Below the pieces are notes generated by a model. That model saw nothing but the letters and a program-made list of their open reading frames with translations, had not been told where the DNA came from and did not search any database. From contig CAWAGG010000006.1 in the NCBI GenBank assembly GCA_963781595.1, forward strand, positions 1,488,001-1,552,000: a stretch of 64,000 nucleotides of DNA, given 5' to 3'. Position 1 is the stretch's first letter. The number at the start of each line of letters is the position of its first letter. Shown piece by piece: positions 8,418 to 17,310 of this stretch. The DNA comes from JBEDUK01 sp963781595 (lineage in GTDB: Bacteria > Actinomycetota > UBA4738). Both the position numbers and the translations under genes were made by a program.

Positions 8418-9286
8418 GCTCGAATGGCTTCCCCGCGTTCAACGAGGACCAGGTCCTGCGCTATTCGCGCCACATCATCCTGCCGAACATCGGCGGGGCC
8501 GGGCAGCGGAAGCTCCTGGACGCGAAGGTCCTGTGCGTGGGCGCGGGCGGACTCGGCTCGCCGATCGCGATGTACTTGGCCGCGGCCGGGGTCGGGACGC
8601 TCGGGATCCTCGACTTCGACCGCGTCGACACGACGAACCTCCAGCGACAGATCCTGCACGACGACGCGGACGTGGGCCGGCCGAAGGTCGAGTCCGCGGT
8701 CGAACGGCTCCGCGGCATCAACCCGACGATCGACGTGATCCCGCACGACACGATGCTGACCAGCGCGAACGCGTTCGAGATCATGGAGCCCTACGACGTC
8801 GTGATCGACGGGACCGACAACTTCCCCGTCCGCTACCTGGTCAACGACGCGTGCCAGATGCTCGGCAAGCCCCTGGTCTACGGTTCGATCTACCAGTTCG
8901 AGGGCCAGGCGTCGGTGTTCCTGCCCGGCCCCGAGACGCCGTGTTACCGGTGCCTCTTCCCCCAGCCGCCGCCGCCGGGGGCCGTGCCTTCATGCAGCGA
9001 GGCCGGCGTGTTCGGCGTGCTGCCGGGCGTCGTGGGCTCGATCCAGGCGGTCGAGGCGATCAAGCTGATCACCGGCGTCGGCGACCCGCTCGTGGGCCGC
9101 CTGCTGCTGTTCGACGCGCTCGACATGGAGTTCACCACCGTGAAGCTCCGCTGGGACCCCGGATGCCCGGTCTGCGGGAAGCACCCGAGCGTGACCGAGC
9201 TGATCGACTACGACCTGTTCTGCGGCCTGCCGTCGGCGAGCGCGAACGGCGCCGGCGCGGCCGTGTCCGCGACCCTGGAGGCGTGA
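8414..9286 (+). CDS. moeB: MoeB/ThiF-type adenylyltransferase (E1-like) for the CysO carrier
   Basis: The 290-residue E1-like enzyme has the nucleotide motif VGAGGLGSP (42-50), the DGTDNF block at 132-137, the catalytic region PSCSEAGVFGVLPG around Cys 194, and a zinc site formed by Cys 177/180 and Cys 251/254. It should adenylate the C-terminal Gly-Gly of the downstream ubiquitin-like protein so that it can be converted to a thiocarboxylate. Unlike MoeZ it has no C-terminal rhodanese domain, so the sulfur donor must be supplied by another protein. Start and stop overlap both neighbours by 4 nt, implying translational coupling. Confidence 0.93.
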   Translation: MSSNGFPAFNEDQVLRYSRHIILPNIGGAGQRKLLDAKVLCVGAGGLGSPIAMYLAAAGVGTLGILDFDRVDTTNLQRQILHDDADVGRPKVESAVERLRGINPTIDVIPHDTMLTSANAFEIMEPYDVVIDGTDNFPVRYLVNDACQMLGKPLVYGSIYQFEGQASVFLPGPETPCYRCLFPQPPPPGAVPSCSEAGVFGVLPGVVGSIQAVEAIKLITGVGDPLVGRLLLFDALDMEFTTVKLRWDPGCPVCGKHPSVTELIDYDLFCGLPSASANGAGAAVSATLEA

Positions 9287-9570
9287 CGACGACGATGCCC
9301 GTGCGAGTGAAGGTTCCGACGATGATGCGCGGCCGTGTGGGCGGCGAGGCCGTCCTCGAGGGCGACGGCGAGACGCTCCGTGAGGTGCTCGAGGGCCTCG
9401 AGGCCCGGTACCCGGGGTTCACGAGCACGATCGTGACGGACTCCGGTGGGCTGCACCGGTTCGTGAACCTGTACGTGAACGATGAGGACGTGCGCTACCT
9501 CGGTTCGCTCGAGACGAAGCTCACGGACGGCGACACGATCGCGATCCTGCCCGCCGTCGCCGGGGGCTGA
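9283..9570 (+). CDS. cysO: CysO-like ubiquitin-fold sulfur carrier protein
   Basis: The protein has 95 residues from GTG 9283, which overlaps the moeB stop as GTGA; an in-frame ATG at 9295 gives 91 residues. It has a beta-grasp fold pattern and ends in LPAVAGG, the Gly-Gly tail that is adenylated and thiocarboxylated. LHRFVNLYVNDEDVRYLG is typical of CysO rather than of MoaD or ThiS. By family knowledge CysO-COSH donates sulfide to O-phosphoserine on CysM, and Mec then frees cysteine. A frameshifted cysM lies 15 kb downstream on the same strand. Confidence 0.93.
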   Translation: MTTTMPVRVKVPTMMRGRVGGEAVLEGDGETLREVLEGLEARYPGFTSTIVTDSGGLHRFVNLYVNDEDVRYLGSLETKLTDGDTIAILPAVAGG

Positions 9571-9594
9571 AGCCCGCCCGGCACCGCCCTCGGG

Positions 9595-10131
9595 TCACCG
9601 ATCCACGTGCACGGCCGGCGGCAGCGACGCCCGGACGAGGCCCCGACGACGAAGGATCCGGACGATGAACACCGGCACGGCGGCGGTCGCGATGAACAGG
9701 GTCCACCCGGTGGCCTGGCTCAGGTAGTACGGATGGTCCCCCAGGGCCTCCGCGCCGGCGATCAGGATCAGCGGCGCACACAGCGCGTAGAAGCCCGCGA
9801 CGAGCCACAGGAGCGTCCGGGCCGGTCCCGTCGGCGCCTCTGCGCGGCGCGCGAACCGCACGAGCACGATCGCGGCCGCGACGTCCGCCGCGACGAAGAT
9901 CGCGTCGACGGCGATCTGCTGACGGACGTGCCCGACGTTGAATCGCCAGGCGAACGAGACCCCGCCGCCGCGCATCGCCAGATCGCGTGCGACCTCCGAC
10001 GCGACCGCGAACCAGTTGGTCAGGATCACGGCGATCGCGGCCATCTGGAGCGCGAAGGCGGCCAGCACCGCCGTGACGTCCAGCCCGAGCCGACCGAAGG
10101 CCGGTCGCGCCTCGGCCGTCGTCGCCATCAC
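9595..10131 (-). CDS. Four-helix membrane protein, function unknown
   Basis: The 178-residue protein has about four hydrophobic segments (near residues 17-40, 75-93, 105-126 and 142-160) and a basic C-terminus, so it is an integral membrane protein. I do not recognise a family. Its start overlaps the end of the AAA+ ATPase gene by 4 nt, so the two are probably co-transcribed and the membrane protein may work with that ATPase. It converges on cysO with a 24-bp gap. Confidence 0.75.
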   Translation of the reverse strand: MMATTAEARPAFGRLGLDVTAVLAAFALQMAAIAVILTNWFAVASEVARDLAMRGGGVSFAWRFNVGHVRQQIAVDAIFVAADVAAAIVLVRFARRAEAPTGPARTLLWLVAGFYALCAPLILIAGAEALGDHPYYLSQATGWTLFIATAAVPVFIVRILRRRGLVRASLPPAVHVDR

Positions 10132-11435
10132 AGCCCGCGCGCGCGAACGTATCCGAGCAGGTCGTCGTACTCCCCGGAGGCGTTCGCGAACCCCGCGTAG
10201 TTCTTCGCGATCTCGAACCAGGGTCGCGTCGAGGGCTGGAGCGCTGAGAACGCCGCGACCAGATCCTCCTGGTGGACCGCGCGCGTGTCGCCGCTTTCGA
10301 TCGCGTCGTTGAGGGCTCGCTCCACGGCCGACTCACAGAGCTGAACCAGGTCCGCCGACGAGAACCCGTCGGTCCGGGCGGCGATCAGACCGAGGTCGAG
10401 GTCGTCGGTCGGCCGCTCGCGGAGCTGGTACGCGAGGATCGCGACGCGCGCGGGTTCATCCGGCGGCAGGACCAGCACCGTCCGGTCGAACCGTCCGGCA
10501 CGCCGCAACGAGGGGTCGACGGCCCATGGTTGGCTCGTCGAGGCGAGGACGAACACACCGTTCTCAGCGGCGTCGGCGCCCTCGAGCTCGGTCAGGAACC
10601 GCTTCATCGCGCCCCGCCCCGCCGCGCTGCTCGACCGGCCACGCGCGGGACCGAGCGCGTCGATGTCCTCGAAGAACAGCACGCAGGGTGCGTTCCGTCG
10701 CGCCCTGTCGAAGAGCTGGTGCAGTCCACCGTCGGAGAGCGCGACCGCCTCGGAGGGGTCCTCCGCGAGCCCGATCGGCAGGAACGCCGAACGCAGCTCG
10801 CCGGCGGTCGCGCGTGCGATGAACGCCTTGCCGCACCCGGGCGGGCCGTACAGGAGGAGGCCGCCACGCAAGGTCTTGCGGTACGCCTTCAGGATCTCCG
10901 GCGATCGGAGCGGGCCGAGGAACGAGACCTGCAGGCGGCGTTTCGCGTCGTCCATGCCCGCCACGTCGCTCAGGGTGAGCGTGGGACGCTCCTCAGCCGA
11001 CCATAGGTGCGCGGCGACGGCACCCTCGACCGGCCCGGCATCGACCGACCCGCCCAGCGAGCCGCGCACGATCTCGAGGAAGGCTCGGTCGTCCTCGGTT
11101 GCGCTCGCGGCTTCCGTGACATCCCCGTTCCTCGTCGAGGCCGCCGACGCAGGCACCACGGAGCCGCCGTTCATGCCTCCGTCGAGCGCCGCGGCCAGGC
11201 GAGCGTACGCATCCGCCCGGGGGTCGCCGGCGGCCGTCGCGGCACGCGCCGCGAGGTACGCGGCCCTCGGGTCGGCGGGTTCCAGGGTCAGCGCGGCGAC
11301 GACATGCTCGAGCGCGCGCGCCGGGTCGCCGGAATCGAGGAGCGCGGAGGCGACGTGGAGGCGGAGGGGGGCATCGTCCGGAGCTGCGGTGACGGCGCGT
11401 TCCAGCGCGGCGGCCAGCTCACCGTTCTCGCTCAC
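10128..11435 (-). CDS. TPR plus CDC48-like AAA+ ATPase with altered Walker A
   Basis: The 435-residue protein starts at GTG 11435, which has GGAGG 8 nt upstream; an in-frame start at 11498 would add a Cys-containing leader. The N-terminal third has TPR-like helices (ALERAVTAAPDDAPLRLHVASALLDSGDPARALEH). The AAA+ core has DVAGMDDAKRRL, the P-loop GPPGCGKAF, Walker B VLFFEDIDAL, sensor 1 ASTSQPW and the arginine finger RRAGRFDR, and a winged lid follows. The P-loop position normally Ser/Thr is Ala (codon GCG), which should weaken Mg-ATP binding, so the protein may be a slow or non-hydrolysing regulator. It heads a two-gene operon with a membrane protein. Confidence 0.88.
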   Translation of the reverse strand: MSENGELAAALERAVTAAPDDAPLRLHVASALLDSGDPARALEHVVAALTLEPADPRAAYLAARAATAAGDPRADAYARLAAALDGGMNGGSVVPASAASTRNGDVTEAASATEDDRAFLEIVRGSLGGSVDAGPVEGAVAAHLWSAEERPTLTLSDVAGMDDAKRRLQVSFLGPLRSPEILKAYRKTLRGGLLLYGPPGCGKAFIARATAGELRSAFLPIGLAEDPSEAVALSDGGLHQLFDRARRNAPCVLFFEDIDALGPARGRSSSAAGRGAMKRFLTELEGADAAENGVFVLASTSQPWAVDPSLRRAGRFDRTVLVLPPDEPARVAILAYQLRERPTDDLDLGLIAARTDGFSSADLVQLCESAVERALNDAIESGDTRAVHQEDLVAAFSALQPSTRPWFEIAKNYAGFANASGEYDDLLGYVRARGL

Positions 11436-11511
11436 CGCGGGCGCCTCCTCGGGTGGTGCCAGGGAAGGGCAGTGCGGACACACTGTACCCAACCCCATCG
11501 GCGGCTGGCGA

Positions 11512-13134
11512 TCAGGGACTGAAGCTGCGGAAGTAGTCGCAGCCCGAGAGGTTCGCGCGCAGCGCCTTGCCGTCCACGATCGCGTCGAAGCGCAGCCGCT
11601 CCGGCACCCGTTCGTCCGCGACGCCGAACAGTCCGTCGCCGATCGGCGCCAGCGGGATCTCGGTGCCGAGCTGCTCGCAGAACCACAGCGTGCCCGCGCG
11701 TTCGATGACCCGGAAGTGCGGGGTCCAGGGGTTCGAGCTCTCGTAGTGCCCGACGAACCCCGTCCAGGCGGGGTCCGGCTCGGGACCGGGGAACGGCTCG
11801 GACCCGTCGCGGGCGTAGCGCGTCGCGCCGTGGCACGCGGCGACGACCCGGCCCTCGGCGTCCCGTTCGAACGTCAATGCGAACCGGTCGAACGCGGGGT
11901 CCCGCGCGACGAGGACGCCCGGCGCGCGCTGGGCGAGGGGCACGACGCGGTCGTCCAGGACCATGACGGGACGGTCGCCCTCGGCCCGGATCGTCAGCTC
12001 GCGCCCGCCGGGCGACGTGTAGCGCCCGGCGACTGACTCGGCATCGTCGACGCGCGCCGGGTCCGGGCGCTCGGGCGGTGGCGGGATCGCGTCGCCCCCA
12101 GCCTCGGCGGCGACGGCACGGATCGCGTAGCGCGCCACCTGACCCGTGAGGTCGCCCCAGTCCCTGCCGTTGATCAGGACGACCGCGCCGACCCCGACGG
12201 CGAGGTCCGCGTCCATCGAGGAGACGAAGCCGACCATGTCGCCCCCGTGCCCGAGGTACTCGATGCCTCCGCGGACCGCGAGCCCCAGGCCGTAGCCGTA
12301 CCACTCGTCCTCGCCGGCGACGACCGTTCGTCCCGTCATGAGCTCGAAGCCCTCCTCGGACAGGATCCGCTGGCGATCGCCGGCTCCGCGGTTCATGAAC
12401 ATCCGCAGGTAGGTGGCCATGTCCTGCGCCGTCGCGGCGACGCTCCCGTCGGCCGTCCCCGTCTCGAACCACACCGCGGGTGTCAGCGGATCGGTCGGCA
12501 GCACCGGCCGGTCGTCCGGCCAGGGACCGTAGCCTTGCGCCAGGCGCGGCCGGATCGCGTTCGTGATCGCCGGCTCGCTGCGATCCATGCCGAGCGGCAC
12601 GAGCACCCGGTCGCGCAGCACGTCCGGGTAGGAGCGTCCCTCGACGGCCTCGATCACCGCGCCGATCACGCGGTACCCGACGTTCGAGTACCAGAAGAAT
12701 GCACCCGGCGGCGCGGTGGCCTCCGTCTCGCGCAGCGCGAACACGTCGAACAGCGAGTTCGACGTGATGTCCGCGCCCCGTGTGATGCCCGCGGTGTGGG
12801 TGAGGAGGTGGTGCGGCGCGATGGGTTCGTCGAACGCCGATCGCACCTCGAACCAGGGGAGGTACCCCGTCACCGGTGCGTGGAGGTCGAGTCGTCCCTC
12901 CTCGACCAGCTGCAGCACGCAGCAAGCCGTGAAGGACTTGCCGATCGAACCGATCTGGAACAGGGTGTCCGGCTCGACCGGACGTCGGGACGCGATCTCC
13001 GCGAGCCCGTAGGTGCGGACCCCGACCAGGCCGTCGCGTGAGGTCACGGCCAGCGCGAGCCCGGGGATCGTCACCGCCGCGCGCAGCGATCTGACGTACC
13101 GGTCGATCTGGTCGAACGCGCCACCGGCTCCCAT
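11512..13134 (-). CDS. Serine hydrolase of the beta-lactamase / class C PBP family
   Basis: The 540-residue enzyme contains the three serine-beta-lactamase-fold motifs: S-x-x-K in GSIGKSF, Y-S-N in FFWYSNVGY, and H-x-G in YLGHGGD. The C-terminal 180 residues form a lipocalin-like domain found in many family members. These enzymes act as esterases, D-aminopeptidases or amidases; the substrate cannot be told from sequence. No signal peptide is evident, so it may be cytoplasmic. I used ATG 13134 (MGAGGAFDQIDRYV); the frame opens at 13209, but that leader lacks similarity. Confidence 0.9.
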   Translation of the reverse strand: MGAGGAFDQIDRYVRSLRAAVTIPGLALAVTSRDGLVGVRTYGLAEIASRRPVEPDTLFQIGSIGKSFTACCVLQLVEEGRLDLHAPVTGYLPWFEVRSAFDEPIAPHHLLTHTAGITRGADITSNSLFDVFALRETEATAPPGAFFWYSNVGYRVIGAVIEAVEGRSYPDVLRDRVLVPLGMDRSEPAITNAIRPRLAQGYGPWPDDRPVLPTDPLTPAVWFETGTADGSVAATAQDMATYLRMFMNRGAGDRQRILSEEGFELMTGRTVVAGEDEWYGYGLGLAVRGGIEYLGHGGDMVGFVSSMDADLAVGVGAVVLINGRDWGDLTGQVARYAIRAVAAEAGGDAIPPPPERPDPARVDDAESVAGRYTSPGGRELTIRAEGDRPVMVLDDRVVPLAQRAPGVLVARDPAFDRFALTFERDAEGRVVAACHGATRYARDGSEPFPGPEPDPAWTGFVGHYESSNPWTPHFRVIERAGTLWFCEQLGTEIPLAPIGDGLFGVADERVPERLRFDAIVDGKALRANLSGCDYFRSFSP

Positions 13135-13295
13135 GGCCGGCCAGTATGAACCGCGCCGCCAGGACATGGCCGAACGGCCGATGCGCTTCGGGCCCGAAGG
13201 TCCTTTCATCGTGGTCGGACCGGGGCTACGCTTCGCTGCCGCGGACGCGCGGCGGGCCGGAGCGGGGCACGAGGCTGGTAGGAGGGGGAACGTCG

Positions 13296-14531
13296 ATGTC
13301 GTCAGCGTTCGAAGCCGTACAGAGCTTCTACGAGACCGCCGCGGAGCGGTTGAACCTCGAGCTCTCGCTGCGGGAGGCGCTCGCCACGGCGGCCCGCGAG
13401 GTGAGCGTCCAGGTCCGCGTCCCGATGGACTTCGGGGGGTTCAAGGTCTTCCGCGGGTACCGGGTCCAGCACAACAACGCCCGGGGCCCGTACAAGGGCG
13501 GGCTGCGCTTCCATACGGACGTCTCGCTCGACGAGATCCGGTGCTTCGCGATGCTGATGACGTGGAAGACGGCGCTCATGAACATCCCGTTCGGCGGCGG
13601 CAAGGGTGGCGTCCAGGTCGATCCGAAGGTGCTGTCGCAGGCCGAGCTCGAACGGCTCTCGCGCGCGTTCATGCGCCAGATCGGCGACGTGATCGGACCC
13701 CAGGTCGACGTCCCGGCGCCGGACGTGAACACGACGCCGCAGATCATGGCGTGGATGGCCGACGAGTACTCCAGGCGCTACGGGCCGAACCCCGCGGTCA
13801 TCACGGGGAAGCCCGTCGTGCTCGGCGGCTCGCTCGGGCGCGACGCCGCGACGGGCAGGGGCTCGTTCATCTGCCTCGACCACCTCGCGCGCGCCCGGCG
13901 GTGGGAGCGTGAGGAGACGACCGTGGCGATCGAGGGCTTCGGCAACGCGGGTTCGTGGCTCGCGCTGATCCTCGAGGAGATGGGCTACCCGGTGGTCGCG
14001 GTCTCGGACAGCCAGGGCGCCGTGTACCACCCTCGCGGCCTGCACGTGCACGCCGTGGTCGCGCACAAGAAGGCGACCGGGAGCGTCGTCGGCGTCGAGG
14101 ACGCGGAGACGATCCGGGGCGAGGATCTGTTCGGCCTGGACTGCACCGTGCTGACGCTCGCGGCGCTCGAGGAGTCGGTCCATGTCGGCAACGCCGATCG
14201 GGTCAAGGCCCAGGTGATCCTGGAGACGGCGAACTACCCCGTGACCGCGCAGGCCGACCCGATCCTGGCGGATCGCGGCGTGACCGTGGTGCCCGACATC
14301 CTGGCCTCCGGCGGCGGCGTCGCGGTCTCGTACCTCGAGTGGGTGCAGGACCTCCAGCGCGAGGCGTGGACCGAGGAGCGCGTGAACGCGCGTCTCGGCG
14401 AGCTGATGGGTGCGGCCACCGATCAGGTGATGGCCAGGGCCGAGAGCGAGGCGCTGTCCCTGCGCGAGGCCGCCTACCTGATCGGCGTCGAACGCGTCGC
14501 GGAAGCGGAGATCGCCCGGGGCTACCGGTAG
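13296..14531 (+). CDS. Glu/Leu/Phe/Val-type NAD(P)-dependent amino-acid dehydrogenase
   Basis: This 411-residue protein matches the glutamate dehydrogenase superfamily. It has the substrate motif GPYKGGLRFH, the catalytic Lys region TWKTALMNIPFGGGKGG, PAPDVNT, and a Rossmann domain with EGFGNAGSW. ATG 13296 follows a strong AGGAGGGGG site. The late block reads LETANYPVT and DILASGGGV where most family members have EAANGP and DILANAGGV; this small deviation near the cofactor-facing loop may alter amino-acid preference. It catalyses reversible oxidative deamination, linking nitrogen and carbon metabolism. It is divergent from the serine hydrolase. Confidence 0.92.
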   Translation: MSSAFEAVQSFYETAAERLNLELSLREALATAAREVSVQVRVPMDFGGFKVFRGYRVQHNNARGPYKGGLRFHTDVSLDEIRCFAMLMTWKTALMNIPFGGGKGGVQVDPKVLSQAELERLSRAFMRQIGDVIGPQVDVPAPDVNTTPQIMAWMADEYSRRYGPNPAVITGKPVVLGGSLGRDAATGRGSFICLDHLARARRWEREETTVAIEGFGNAGSWLALILEEMGYPVVAVSDSQGAVYHPRGLHVHAVVAHKKATGSVVGVEDAETIRGEDLFGLDCTVLTLAALEESVHVGNADRVKAQVILETANYPVTAQADPILADRGVTVVPDILASGGGVAVSYLEWVQDLQREAWTEERVNARLGELMGAATDQVMARAESEALSLREAAYLIGVERVAEAEIARGYR

Positions 14532-14855
14532 TCGAAAGGGGCGGTCGGCCGGGCACGACCGGCGCCCGCGCCGTAAAGGCGGCATCGCCGGCACCGGCGG
14601 GTTCATCCGACGACCGCGTCAGTCCGGGAGGACCCGGGACCGCAGGGACCTCCGGCCCGTGGCGCCGTCCGGCCGGGTGGGATAGAGTGACCCCCACGAG
14701 AGGGACCGGAAGGCGGCACCCACGCCCGGTCGGTCGCGGGAGACCGGATCCTCGTTAGAGGATCGTCAATCGGGACGCTTGGTCACCACCTCCGGTCCCT
14801 GTCGTTCGTCCGGACCACTTCGCTTCGCCCGGCCGACGAGCGTCGAGGAGGCAGC
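14532..14855. other. Intergenic region, no gene recognised
   Basis: About 324 bp between the dehydrogenase and the adenosine-specific kinase contain no ORF with recognisable features. A GGATAGAGTG element near 14679 followed by GC-rich DNA could be promoter sequence for the downstream gene, but I cannot define boxes with confidence. Confidence 0.4.
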
Positions 14856-15338
14856 GTGGACCTGAGCGTCGTGCCGATCGAGGCGCCCGAGGACGTGAAC
14901 GTGATCCTCGGCCATTCCCACTTCATCAAGACGGTCGAGGATCTGTACGAAGCCCTCGTGGGGTCCTCACCGGGCCTGCGGTTCGGCCTCGCGTTCTGCG
15001 AGGCCAGCGGGCCGCGGCTGGTCCGCTGGGCCGGCAACGACGACGGACTGATCTCGATGGCGCAGGTGGCTGCCCAGGCGATCGGCGCGGGGCACGCGTT
15101 CGTCGTGTTCCTGCGCGACGGGTTCCCGATCAATGTCCTGAACGCCGTGAAGATGGTGCCCGAGGTGTGTCGCATCTTCGCCGCGACGGCGAACCCGCTC
15201 CAGGTCGTCGTGGGAGAGACGGAACAGGGACGTGGGATCCTCGGTGTGATCGATGGTGAGCCGCCCCTCGGCGTCGAGGGCGACGAGGACATCGCGGCGC
15301 GCAAGGAGCTGCTCCGCCGGTTCGGCTACAAGATGTGA
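14856..15338 (+). CDS. Adenosine-specific kinase family protein
   Basis: The 160-residue product is strongly similar along its full length to the adenosine-specific kinase family (PF04008). Recognisable blocks are APEDVNVILGHSHFIKTVED, AFCEASGPRLVRW, INVLNAVKMVPEVCRIFAATANP, TEQGRGILGVIDG and RKELLRRFGYKM. Family members, first characterised in thermophilic archaea, are small proteins reported to phosphorylate adenosine. Translation begins at GTG 14856 shortly after GTCGAGGAGG. It ends 4 nt before a convergent gene. It is probably monocistronic. Confidence 0.92.
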   Translation: MDLSVVPIEAPEDVNVILGHSHFIKTVEDLYEALVGSSPGLRFGLAFCEASGPRLVRWAGNDDGLISMAQVAAQAIGAGHAFVVFLRDGFPINVLNAVKMVPEVCRIFAATANPLQVVVGETEQGRGILGVIDGEPPLGVEGDEDIAARKELLRRFGYKM

Positions 15339-15342
15339 GCGG

Positions 15343-15918
15343 CTATGCCGAGCGGGCGGTCGGGCGCGACCCGGCGTCCGCGCCTGCGGTGGTGTCCGGG
15401 TCCGGCGGGCCCCACACCATCGTGAACGCGTCGAAGTCCCGCAGGATCGGAACGCCGTACCGGGAGGCGACCAGGCCGATCCGCTCGGGGTCCTCGGCCA
15501 GCCGTTCGGCTGAGACGTAGACGGCGAGCGGCCGGGCGAACCGGGCGCGCCACCCGCGGCGGTCGGCGACGATCGTGCCCGCGCCCTCGACGGCGCCGAA
15601 CAGCATCCCGTCGCCGCCGCTGTGGATCCGCGCCGCGAGCCGCGGTCCGGGTCCGGCCGGCTGCGGACGGTACGAACCGTGGAAGCCACAGAGGCAGAAC
15701 GCGCCGGGCACCCCGGCCGGGTGCAGGCGTCGCCACCGGGCGCGGAAGAGCTTCGGGTACAGGCGGCACGAGGCCTCGTTCCACCCGGGTTGCCATCGGA
15801 TCCCCGGATGGGTCGTGAGCCAGCCGTCCGGATCGACCCGCCACCAGGCGAGGCCGCGCGCCGGGGCGCCCAGCGATCGGGTCGTGATCGGATCGTGCGG
15901 TTCGGCTCGGCTCGGCAT
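15343..15918 (-). CDS. Hypothetical protein with CxCGFHG motif
   Basis: The 191-residue protein starts at ATG 15918 (MPSRAEPHD); the frame remains open upstream only as a shadow of the sugar dehydrogenase gene. It has no signal peptide or membrane segment. Features visible are a Trp-rich N-terminal part (RGLAWWRVDPDGWLTTHPG), a CLCGFHGSYRP segment near residue 82 that could bind metal, and a GEG-type beta-rich stretch ending VSAERLAEDPERIGLVASRYGVPIL. I do not recognise a family. It converges on the adenosine-specific kinase. Confidence 0.65.
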   Translation of the reverse strand: MPSRAEPHDPITTRSLGAPARGLAWWRVDPDGWLTTHPGIRWQPGWNEASCRLYPKLFRARWRRLHPAGVPGAFCLCGFHGSYRPQPAGPGPRLAARIHSGGDGMLFGAVEGAGTIVADRRGWRARFARPLAVYVSAERLAEDPERIGLVASRYGVPILRDFDAFTMVWGPPDPDTTAGADAGSRPTARSA

Positions 15919-16089
15919 GGTCGTCGCCCGATGTTCGCCACCGAGCGTCGCGAAGCTGTGCCCCCGCCGTGTCGATGGTGTGACGAACCCGTCGCGAGCA
16001 CGCGTCCGCGGGCGGATGGTAAGGCTACCTGACGGATCCCGAGAGGTCGCCGGGAACCGGACGGCGGGGTTCGCTGGTAGAAAGGGACC

Positions 16090-17310
16090 GTGAAGGCCCT
16101 CGGCTCCGCCCTGGCGCTCTGCGGGCTGCTGCTGACGGCGTGCGGCGGTGGTTCGCCTTCGTCCGGGGCTTCGCCCCCGCTCGGAACGCCGCCCGGCACG
16201 GGCACGAGCGGACCGGCGGCCGTGACGACGACCCCGCGCGCGGCGGGCGTTCACGTCCGGCTGATCCGGATCGCCGACCTCGACGCGCCGCTCGCGATGG
16301 CGGTGCGGGCCGGCGACCCAGCGCTCTACGTCGCCCAGCAGGGCGGTCAGGTCGTCGCGCTCCGAGACGGGACCGTCGACCCGGCGCCGGTGCTCGACGT
16401 CGCCGGGCAGATCACCAGCGGAGGCGAACGCGGCCTCCTGGGTCTGGCGTTCTCGCCGGACGGCCGGTTCCTCTACGTGAACGACACCGACCTCGACGGG
16501 AACACGAACGTGGTGGAGTACCGGATGGGGACGGACGGCCGGGCGGACATGGACAGCCGGCGCGAGGTGCTGTTCGTCGAGCAACCCTTCCCGAACCACA
16601 ACGGCGGCGACTTCGTGTTCGGCCCGGACGGGGACCTCTACATCGGGCTGGGTGACGGGGGATCCGGCGGCGATCCGCTCGGCAACGGTCAGGACCTCGG
16701 CTCGTTGCTCGGCACGATGCTCCGGATCGAACCCAGGATGCCCGACGGTTCGCTCCCGCCCGGTGGCGCGTCCTACGCGATCCCGCAGGACAACCCGTTC
16801 GTCGGCCGTGCCGGCGCCCGCCCGGAGATCTGGGCCTACGGCCTGCGGAACCCCTGGCGCTACACGTTCGACCGGGAGACGGGTGATCTGTGGATCGGCG
16901 ACGTCGGGCAGAACGCCTGGGAGGAGGTCGACCTCCAGCCTGCCGGCACGAGCGGCGGGCGGAACTATGGGTGGAACCTCACCGAGGGCTTCCACCTGTA
17001 CGGGGCCGCGACGGGCCCGCCGGCGAACTGGACCCGGCCGCTGTTCGAGCGCTCGCACGCCGACGGCTACTGCGCGATCATCGGCGGCGCCGTGTACCGG
17101 GGGAGCGCGGTCCCGGGCCTCGACGGCGCGTACCTGTACTCGGACGAGTGCCTCGGCGACCTGCTCGGGGTCACGGTGTCGAACGGCCGCGTGACCGGCA
17201 CCCTCGACCTGGGCGTGCACGTCGACACCCCAGTGTCGTTCGGGGAGGACGCCGACGGCGAGGTGTACGTGCTCTCGCTCGGCGGCCCCGTGTACCGGCT
17301 CGCGGCCTGA
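16090..17310 (+). CDS. PQQ-type glucose/sorbosone dehydrogenase lipoprotein
   Basis: The 406-residue protein begins at GTG 16090 with a lipoprotein signal peptide ending LLLTAC, so it should be anchored outside the membrane. The rest is a six-bladed beta-propeller of the soluble glucose dehydrogenase/sorbosone dehydrogenase family. Diagnostic blocks are ERGLLGLAFSPDG, FPNHNGGDFVFGPDGDLYIGLGDGG, RPEIWAYGLRNPWRYTFD, GDVGQNAWEEVD and NYGWN. These enzymes oxidise sugars or sugar alcohols with pyrroloquinoline quinone. No PQQ synthesis genes are in the window. The PAP2 gene follows with a 1-nt overlap (TGATG). Confidence 0.93.
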   Translation: MKALGSALALCGLLLTACGGGSPSSGASPPLGTPPGTGTSGPAAVTTTPRAAGVHVRLIRIADLDAPLAMAVRAGDPALYVAQQGGQVVALRDGTVDPAPVLDVAGQITSGGERGLLGLAFSPDGRFLYVNDTDLDGNTNVVEYRMGTDGRADMDSRREVLFVEQPFPNHNGGDFVFGPDGDLYIGLGDGGSGGDPLGNGQDLGSLLGTMLRIEPRMPDGSLPPGGASYAIPQDNPFVGRAGARPEIWAYGLRNPWRYTFDRETGDLWIGDVGQNAWEEVDLQPAGTSGGRNYGWNLTEGFHLYGAATGPPANWTRPLFERSHADGYCAIIGGAVYRGSAVPGLDGAYLYSDECLGDLLGVTVSNGRVTGTLDLGVHVDTPVSFGEDADGEVYVLSLGGPVYRLAA

